This document shows positions 57,801 through 64,000 of a stretch of 64,000 nt of DNA, piece by piece (the stretch's first letter is position 1; every line of letters starts with the position of its first letter). The stretch lies in NCBI GenBank assembly GCA_002104905.1, contig MCFE01000260.1, forward strand, positions 46,589-110,588. The letters run 5' to 3'. The DNA is from Basidiobolus meristosporus CBS 931.73. Lineage: Eukaryota > Basidiobolomycota > Basidiobolomycetes > Basidiobolales > Basidiobolaceae. A program made the position numbers and the translations under genes. The notes beneath the pieces are model-generated. The model saw nothing but the letters and a program-made list of their open reading frames with translations. It was not told the DNA's origin and did not search any database.

Positions 57801-58818
57801 CTACTTAATGTTCAATATGGGAATATATAATATATCTATTCCAGCTAGTTTGGAGTTTTTTCTCGCCTCGTGCCACTCTTTAACGCCATCTAGACTCCAG
57901 TTGCTGCAGATCCTGAGTTCTCTTTTAGTATCCACAGTAACAGTAACCAGCTATGTTAATGCGATGGCGACAGCAGTTCTCATTGAGCCATTCGGTGTGT
58001 ATATTTTATGGTAATGCATCACTAAAATCGCCACTTAATATTGGGCCTATCGAGGAGGGGGAGGAGATACTTAGGTATTATATAAATGGCTTTATACAAA
58101 TTCCAGGGCTAGTTTCTACACAAAATGAAATCTACTGAATTTAATAAAAAAGATTAAGCGCAGGGTCTTGCCCATTGCTTGAGATTTCAAAATGGTTGAA
58201 ATCCTATCAGAAGTATGATGTTTCTAGCTAGGCACTGGCAAGAAAATCGTTGCGCTTCTCATTTAGCAATGATCTCTACACCGTTGCAAATAGCAAATAG
58301 TTTGCCTAGTTATTCTTGTGTTTTTGGTTGGAAAAATTCCTTTCTACTGAATTGACAATGATATCTGACTAATTCTTTAGGATGTATTGGAACAACAAAT
58401 ATACCGTGATCCATAACCAGCAGATGGCAAAATTCTAAATGCTCCACCTTCAACGTCCTGCTTCCACTTGCCTCTAGTACAACTTCGAAGGACTCGAAAA
58501 TTGGCAGTATCAGACTTTGTTTGTCCCGCATTTTTAAACAGAAAACTGAATATATTCTTGAAGCACAAAATTTGGAATTATTCGAGCTATCTCAATGAAA
58601 CATGATTCTCCAGTTTTCAGTGAAGGTAAAGTAATAAGCTTTCTGCATTATAAATGAGACAAACTGGGTTAGGAACCAGCAAAAAAACCAGAGTATATAG
58701 TGAAGTATGCTCATCTCTTGTACTTGGAGTAAATACAACATATATGCTCGGGGCAAACATCTTAATATGCAATGAAACAATACTACTGCAAGTTGCTCTA
58801 AACTCTTCTTGTCTACAA
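54857..58818. other. long region without a recognised gene
   Basis: About 4 kb. The most protein-like piece is a plus-strand frame near 56000-56216 (PMFHPFWNLHPQDLNSVPS, then KLYLGYHNKAKSSAAKIHKQ), which could be the last exon of an unknown gene. A 150-codon plus-strand frame at 57562-58014 and a minus-strand frame at 58310-58531 show no domain. No RNA gene was recognised. The right end borders the copia cluster. Confidence 0.4.
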
Positions 58819-59166
58819 TGTTATAAATTTTGTAAATACACCTAAATACTCACCCAACTTGGTCACTTGGATCATTGTCTACAAATCTTAGAGAATTCTG
58901 GCCAAATTCCTTGTTGGGATTTGCTTGGAATATTTTCACCAAAATAGCAGATACCCAGAATGTGGAATATGGATAAGTTGTCTAAACAGCACCAAAATAT
59001 GCACACATGCTCCTGGGACCTTCATATACATTGTCTATGAGCTTGCTCTGCCAAAATCTTGTAAATGTATCAATACTAATTTTACATTAAGTTAATCTTT
59101 AAGTGACCACCACATAATCAACTTGCTTTCCTATTCACTTCCAATATCTCCAAAACTCTTACAGCA
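58819..59166 (+). repeat. Ty1/copia 5' LTR followed by a truncated gag start
   Basis: Starts TGTTATAAATTTTG and ends CTCTTACAGCA (348 bases). It is followed by GGCTATGAAC, a diverged primer-binding site, and about 35 codons of gag (TNLSPSGVSVTAITRTLPSA). At about 59271 the gag is fused to a reverse-oriented LTR of the same family, so the rest of the element is lost. Confidence 0.85.
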
Positions 59167-59270
59167 GGCTATGAACACCAATCTATCACCTTCTGGAGTA
59201 TCTGTTACTGCCATTACAAGAACTTTACCCTCTGCTGAAAAGCAGGATGGATCCAACTGTCAAGTCTGTG

Positions 59271-59567
59271 ATATAAGAGTTTTGGAGATATTGATTTATT
59301 AAATGTATTAGTAGTACTTCTACTTTCAGGGGCAAGACAAGTGTGTATTATACACTTGGAAAGTTCCCAAGAGCAGGTGTGCAAAGCTTGAGGCTGTTTG
59401 GACAGCCTTGACAAATTCATGTTTTGGTTACCTGATGTTTTAGTGAAGAATATTTTTAGTACATCCTAACAAGGAATTTGGGCAGGTTTCTCTAAGATCT
59501 GTATACTATGCACTAACTGACAAGTTTAGGTGATATTTTGGTGTAGTTTCAAACTTAAAACTCTCCC
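59271..59567 (-). repeat. Ty1/copia LTR, reverse orientation
   Basis: The reverse complement matches the family LTR. On its minus-strand upstream side, at 59568 to about 59760, lies the C-terminal RNase H coding end of a copia pol (FHARAEHIEVRYHFVWEA), separated by a purine-rich tract, so this is the 3' LTR of a minus-strand element whose body is otherwise lost. Confidence 0.75.
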
Positions 59568-59760
59568 ACTCAACTTAATATTCATATCAACTAGTCAGAC
59601 TTGTAGTCTAAGATATTCAATTTTGACTCTAGCCAATGGTATGATGAATATGTTGGCAATCATTCCATACATAGGACAAGAGGTTAAGCCAACTAAGCTA
59701 TCCTTAGTAGCTTCCCATACAAAATGATACCTAACTTCAATGTGCTCAGCTCTAGCATGA
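59568..59760 (-). pseudogene. Ty1/copia RNase H C-terminus, minus strand
   Basis: Reads FHARAEHIEVRYHFVWEAT, then LVGLTSCP and PLARVKIEYLRLQ, with at least one stop. Same conserved end as at 18275-18470. Confidence 0.75.
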
Positions 59761-59800
59761 AACCACAAGAGAAAGTATCAGGAAAAGGCCAGCACAAAAC

Positions 59801-60150
59801 TGTTGCAATATTCTGAGGAGTATTGGAAGTGATGTGGAGAACTAGAAGATTTACATGTTATTCACTTGTAGATTTATTGATCAAAAGTATGGTATTTATA
59901 CTTTTGATAAAGTAGAGGAAAACAAACGTGTAGAGTTTGTTAAGGAAGGTCCCAAGAATATGTGTGCAAAGTTTGGGGTCTTTTGGACGACTTTGAGAAA
60001 AATAATAATCTGGCTACCTGACAATTTGGTGAAAATATTCTAAGTAAATCCCGACAAGAAATCTAGTCAGGACAGAATGCTAATCACAGAATAAGATCTA
60101 TGTGACTAAGTTAGCATGAATATTTAGGTGACAATTCAATAATTACAACA
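59801..60150 (-). repeat. Ty1/copia LTR, reverse orientation, complete
   Basis: Starts TGTTGCAATATTC at 59801 and ends TTACAACA at 60150, 350 bases, homologous to the family LTR in reverse. Only 5 bases (ATTTC) separate it from the forward LTR at 60156, making a head-to-head pair. Confidence 0.85.
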
Positions 60151-60155
60151 ATTTC

Positions 60156-60504
60156 TGTTGTAAAAATTTGTATTTCCACCTAAATATTCACCTAACTTAG
60201 TCACTTAGATCATTACCTTCAAATCCTAGAGAATACTGACCAAATTCCTTGTTGGGATTTACTTAGAATATTTTCACCAAAATATCAGGTACCCAGAATA
60301 TGAAAATTCTCAAAGTTGTCCAAACAGCCCCAAACTTTGCACACATGTTCCTGGGACCTTCCTTAACCTATTCTACGTGCTTGTAATGCCAAGACCAGGT
60401 AAAAGTATAAATACTACTTTTATATTCAATAAATCATTAAGTGAAAACCACATAATCTACTTGTTCTCCCAATCACTTCCAATATCTCCAAGACTCTTAC
60501 AACA
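60156..60504 (+). repeat. Ty1/copia LTR 1 of the nested unit
   Basis: 349 bases, TGTTGTAAAAATT to CTCTTACAACA. It has a TATAAATA core near 60406 and an AATAAA near 60428. It differs from LTR 2 (61105-61454) at about 14 positions, i.e. about 96 percent identical by eye. Confidence 0.93.
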
Positions 60505-60509
60505 GGTTA

Positions 60510-61104
60510 TGAGCCCCAAGCTGTCACTCTCTGCAATGTCTACTACTGCTATTACTGGAATTTTTCCCTCTGCTGAAAAGTTGGATGGATCTAACTACCA
60601 AGTGTGGAAGGTGAAGATGAAGATGCTGCTGCAAGAAAGAGGCCTTTGGGATATTGTCATGGGAGAAGAATGCCCTCCTAAAAACGTGGGAGAGGAAGCC
60701 TTAAAGTACCAGAAGAAAGAACAAAGTGCCTTTAACTGCATTTGCCTTAATGTCAAGGACAAATTGCTAATTCAATGCTCAAGAGCAAAAACGGCAAAGA
60801 ATGCCTGGAAAGCATTACAAGACACCTACCAGTCATGTTCAGCTGCCAAGAAAATGTATCTGAGAAGAAAATTCTTTACTACAAAGATGCTGCCAGGAGA
60901 AGAAATGAAATATCTAATTAACAGAATTACCCTGCTGGTAGATGAGATGGAATCTGTGGGTGTACCAACTACTGATGAGGATGTGATAGTTACCATCCTG
61001 AATAGCCTGACAGACGAGTTTCAGGGCCTTGTATCAGCCCTAGAGTCCAGAACTGAAGATTTGACCTTAAATTACGTATATGGAAGGCTCCTGGATGAAG
61101 AATT
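60510..61104 (+). pseudogene. Ty1/copia gag, cut off by an inserted LTR
   Basis: The ATG lies inside the primer-binding site after LTR 1. The frame gives a copia Gag of the UBN2/Retrotran_gag type: YQVWKVKMKMLLQERGLWD, then AFNCICLNVKDKLL, AWKALQDTYQS and RITLLVDEMESVGVP. At 61104 it runs directly into LTR 2 after the codons for LLDEE, about 200 residues in. The same 600 bases occur in the next unit with about 8 differences. Confidence 0.9.
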
Positions 61105-61454
61105 TGTTGTAAAAATTCGTATTTTCCACCTAAATATTCACCTAACTTAGTCACTCAGATCATCACCTTCAAATCCTAGAGAATACTGACCAAATTCCTT
61201 GTCGGGATTTACTTAGAATATTTTCACCAAAATACCAGGTACCCAGAACATGAAAATTCTCAAAGTTGTCCAAACAGCCCCAAACTTTGCACACATGTTC
61301 TTGGGACCTTCCTTAACCTATTCTACGTGTTTGCAATGCCAAGACCATGTAAAAGTATAAATACTACTTTTACATTCAATAAATCATTAAGTGAAAACCA
61401 CATAATCTACTTGTTCTCCAAATCACTTCCAATATCTCCAAGACTCTTACAACA
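61105..61454 (+). repeat. Ty1/copia LTR 2 (5' LTR of the nearly intact element)
   Basis: 350 bases, TGTTGTAAAAATTCG to CTCTTACAACA. TATAAAT is at 61356-61362 and AATAAA at 61378-61383. GTAAAAGTA (61349-61357) and TACTTTTAC (61365-61373) form a perfect 9-bp inverted repeat around the TATA box. Confidence 0.93.
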
Positions 61455-61466
61455 GGTTATGAGCCC
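61455..61466 (+). promoter_or_regulatory. copia primer-binding site for half initiator tRNA-Met
   Basis: GGTTATGAGCCC starts directly after the LTR. It is complementary to the conserved anticodon-arm sequence GGGCUCAUAACC of eukaryotic initiator tRNA-Met, as in Drosophila copia, where an internally cleaved initiator tRNA primes. The gag ATG (61459-61461) lies inside the site. Confidence 0.75.
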
Positions 61467-64000
61467 CGAGCTGTCACTCTCTGCAATGTCTACTACTGCT
61501 ATTACTGGAATTTTTCCCTCTGCTGAAAAGTTGGATGGATCTAACTACCAAGTGTGGAAGGTGAAGATGAAGATGCTGCTACAAGAAAGAGGCCTTTGGG
61601 ATATTGTCATGGGAGAAGAATGCCCTCCTAAAAACGTGGGAGAGGAAGCCTTGAAGTACCAGAAGAAAGAACAAAGTGCCTTTAACTGCATTTGCCTTAA
61701 TGTCAAGGACAAATTGCTAATTCAATGCTCAAGAGCAAAAACGGCAAAGAATGCCTGGAAAGCATTAGAAGACACCTACCAGTCATGTTCAGCTGCCAAG
61801 AAAATGTATCTGAGAAGAAAATTCTTTACTACAAAGATGCTGCCAGGAGAAGAAATGAAAAATCTAATTAACAGAATTACCCTGCTGGTAGATGAGATGG
61901 AATCTGTGGGCGTACCAACTACTGATGAGGATGTGATAGTTACCATCCTGAATAGCCTGACAGACGAGTTTCAGGGCCTTATATCAGCCCTAGAGTCTAG
62001 AACTGAAGATTTGACCTTAAATTACGTATATGGAAGGCTCCTGGATGAAGAATTAAGAAAATCAAGCGCCAATAAGAAGGAAGAAGAAAATGCTTTAATA
62101 AGCAATGATAACCAACAAAGGAGGTACCCAAGACCCTACAAAGGCAACAGCAACCTATTTTGCAACTACTGCAAAAGGAAAGGACACACATCAGACCGGT
62201 GTTTCAAAAAGAGAGATTATCAGCAAAAGAAGCCTGAATATGGAAATGCTGCAACAACTGAAGATAGACTATTCATATCTGCACTAAATATGACCACAAA
62301 CAAGGATTCTCAGACGTGGTATATTGACTCTGGAGCTTCTCAACACTTTACACACCAAAAAGAACTTTTTACCCAATATCAAGAAATTCCAATTAAGAAG
62401 GTTTTCATGGGTGACAATAGAACACTTGATGCAGTGGGAGAAGGAACTATCCAAGTAAACCTTAGAAGCAGTGAAGGAAGCCATACACTGACCTTTAAAG
62501 AAGTACTCTATGTACCAGAAATAGCCAAGAACCTACTCTCTGTAAGCAAGGCCACAGCAGAAGGACTCAGTTTCAGTTTTGACAATTCTGGATGCAGGAT
62601 CACTGATCAAAATGGTGCTCATATTGCTTCAGGCATCAGAGATCAGAATCTATACAAGTTGACTTATATTCCATCATATCTGGAAGCCAATATAAGTAAC
62701 TTAAATGAAGAAACACCAATGCTTTGGCACAGGAGATTTGGACACATCAATTTTGATTATTTGCGTAAAATGATCAAAGATCAGCTAATTTCTGGAGTGA
62801 AAATTGATCCCCCAGCTAATTTGGAGCACTGTGAAGCCTGCATATATGGGAAACAAGCCAGACAACCGTTCAAGAGCTCTGGGTTAATCAAAACTAAGAA
62901 AAAATTAGATCTAATTCACTCAGATCTGTGTGGACCTATGCAAAATTTATCCTTAGGCGGGATGAAGTATTTAATCACTTTTATTGATGATTATACAAGA
63001 TACACATGGGTCTACTTCATGGAGAGAAAGGAAGAAGCTCTGTCTAAGCTCAGGGAGTTTAAAGCCATGGTGGAGAGAGAAACTGGTGAAAAAATCAAGA
63101 AAATACGCTCTGACAATGGTGGAGAATATACCTCAAAACTCTTCATCCACTTCTGCAAAATTCATGGGATAAAGCAAGAGACTACTGTACCATACTCCCC
63201 ACAGCAAAATGGAGTAGCAGAACGAAGCTAACAGATCAATAATTGATATGGCAAGATCTATGATCCATGATCAAAAATTATCCTATGATTTTTGGGCGGA
63301 ATCAGTTGCCACTGCTGTATATCTTAAAAATAGGAGTTATAACAGAATACTTCGTGATTCTACTCCATTTGAAGCATGGTATGGATACAGACCAAGTGCA
63401 GAACATCTAAGAATATTTGGGTGTACAGCATATGCCAAAAAACTGGCCGGAAATCAGTCAAAATTTGAGCCAAAAAGTGTAAAATGCATATTTTTGGGCT
63501 ACTGCAATGAGAGTAAGGCATACAGACTCTACAATACCAAAGCAAAGAAGCTGATCAAGTCCAGGGATGTGTTGTTTGATGAAAATTCAAAATTTTCACA
63601 AAAAATGACATCAGATGATGACGAAAATTTGATCTCAAGTCCACCAATTGTCAGGATTGAATCAGAGCAAAACAATGAAAATTTTTTCACTCCAGAGGAC
63701 TCTACAACCGTGGTTCAGCCAGAATCAGTGCCCAGGAATATCCCAGAAGTGATCATTCCAGTATCAAATGCCCGGAGATCCAATCGGACAAGAAATAGCC
63801 CAAATTACTATATCAATGAGGGTACAAACTTAGCCTATGCCTATTCAGTCCATATTGATGAACCCCAGACTGTAAAAGAGGCCCTAAATAGCCCTCAGAC
63901 AAAGTTTTGGAGATCTGCAATGACTGAGGAATATCAGGCACTGATGGAAAATCAAACTTGGGACTTAGTCAAATTACCAATCAACCAAAAATCAATTGGA
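61459..64000 (+). pseudogene. nearly intact Ty1/copia gag-pol polyprotein, one frameshift, cut by the window end
   Basis: The frame from 61459 to 63231 encodes Gag (YQVWKVKMKM, DEMESVGVP), a CCHC zinc knuckle (FCNYCKRKGHTSDRCFKK), the retropepsin DSGA in WYIDSGASQHFTH, the integrase zinc region (H-x3-H in HRRFGHINF, C-x2-C in EHCEACIYGKQ), and the integrase core with D in IHSDLCGPM, D in RSDNGGEYTS and E near QQNGVAERS. One extra base at about 63229 (AGCTAAC) brings in a TAA. The next frame is then open from 63232 to the window end: SAEHLRIFGCTAYA, IFLGYCNESKAYRLYN, the Pro/Ser linker (VVQPESVPRNIPEV) and the RT start (FWRSAMTEEYQALMENQTW). Every catalytic residue seen is intact, so this is the youngest copia copy here. 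The frameshift could be a mutation or a sequence error. Confidence 0.93.

Noticed and set aside
57562-58014. 150-codon plus-strand frame with hydrophobic C-terminal part
   Set aside because: No family motif, no supported start, and AT-rich surroundings. The hydrophobic run is irregular. Kept only as part of the unassigned region.

Overview
The window is nuclear DNA of a fungus. The host genes carry many short introns (about 45 to 90 bases, GT...AG), compact intergenic spaces and typical fungal housekeeping proteins. A CHD6-9/Kismet-type chromatin remodeller, together with intron-rich U2SURP, Sec15 and MED18 genes, points to an early-diverging lineage (zygomycete or chytrid grade) rather than an ascomycete yeast. 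That placement is inference; no rRNA or marker gene is present to fix it.

Layout. Bases 1-19470 are an almost pure transposon nest. It holds Ty3/gypsy remnants, at least two orientations of one Ty1/copia family, a PIF/Harbinger-like DNA transposon present as a collapsed double element, and a CACTA-like DNA element found as two long copies and a fragment. The nesting order can be read from the junctions: a plus-strand copia remnant abuts a minus-strand copia, which is split at 7549/15935 by the Harbinger element, which is itself split at 12168/14195 by the CACTA-like element with a 3-bp target duplication. Bases 20174-54856 are the gene island. Bases 54857-58818 hold nothing I can name. Bases 58819-64000 are a second copia cluster, ending in a nearly intact gag-pol that runs off the window.

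Gene island, left to right: U2SURP/SR140 (+), a C-terminally truncated Sec15 exocyst subunit (-), a four-span membrane protein (-), an unassigned exon pair (-), Grc3/NOL9 polynucleotide kinase (-), a hotdog thioesterase (+), a CHD7-like remodeller (+), a secreted polysaccharide lyase family 14 enzyme (+), MED18 (-), a small coiled-coil protein (-), TAM41 (+), ribosomal protein eL42 (+), a trihelix/Myb-SANT-like DNA-binding protein (-), SNU13 (+), a SET-domain protein (-) and a small membrane protein (-). They do not form one pathway, but RNA processing and gene expression are strongly represented: U2 snRNP, U4/box C/D protein, rRNA processing, Mediator, chromatin and ribosome.

The most informative observations are these. 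The Harbinger composite carries two transposases with different, complementary lesions and a clean insertion history. The copia family appears to prime on the anticodon arm of initiator tRNA-Met and places its gag start codon inside that primer-binding site. A copia unit has inserted into another copy's gag. Sec15 ends half way. A family 14 lyase keeps the catalytic spacing of the characterised enzymes. I did not find a wholly new multi-gene system that the sequence alone can prove.
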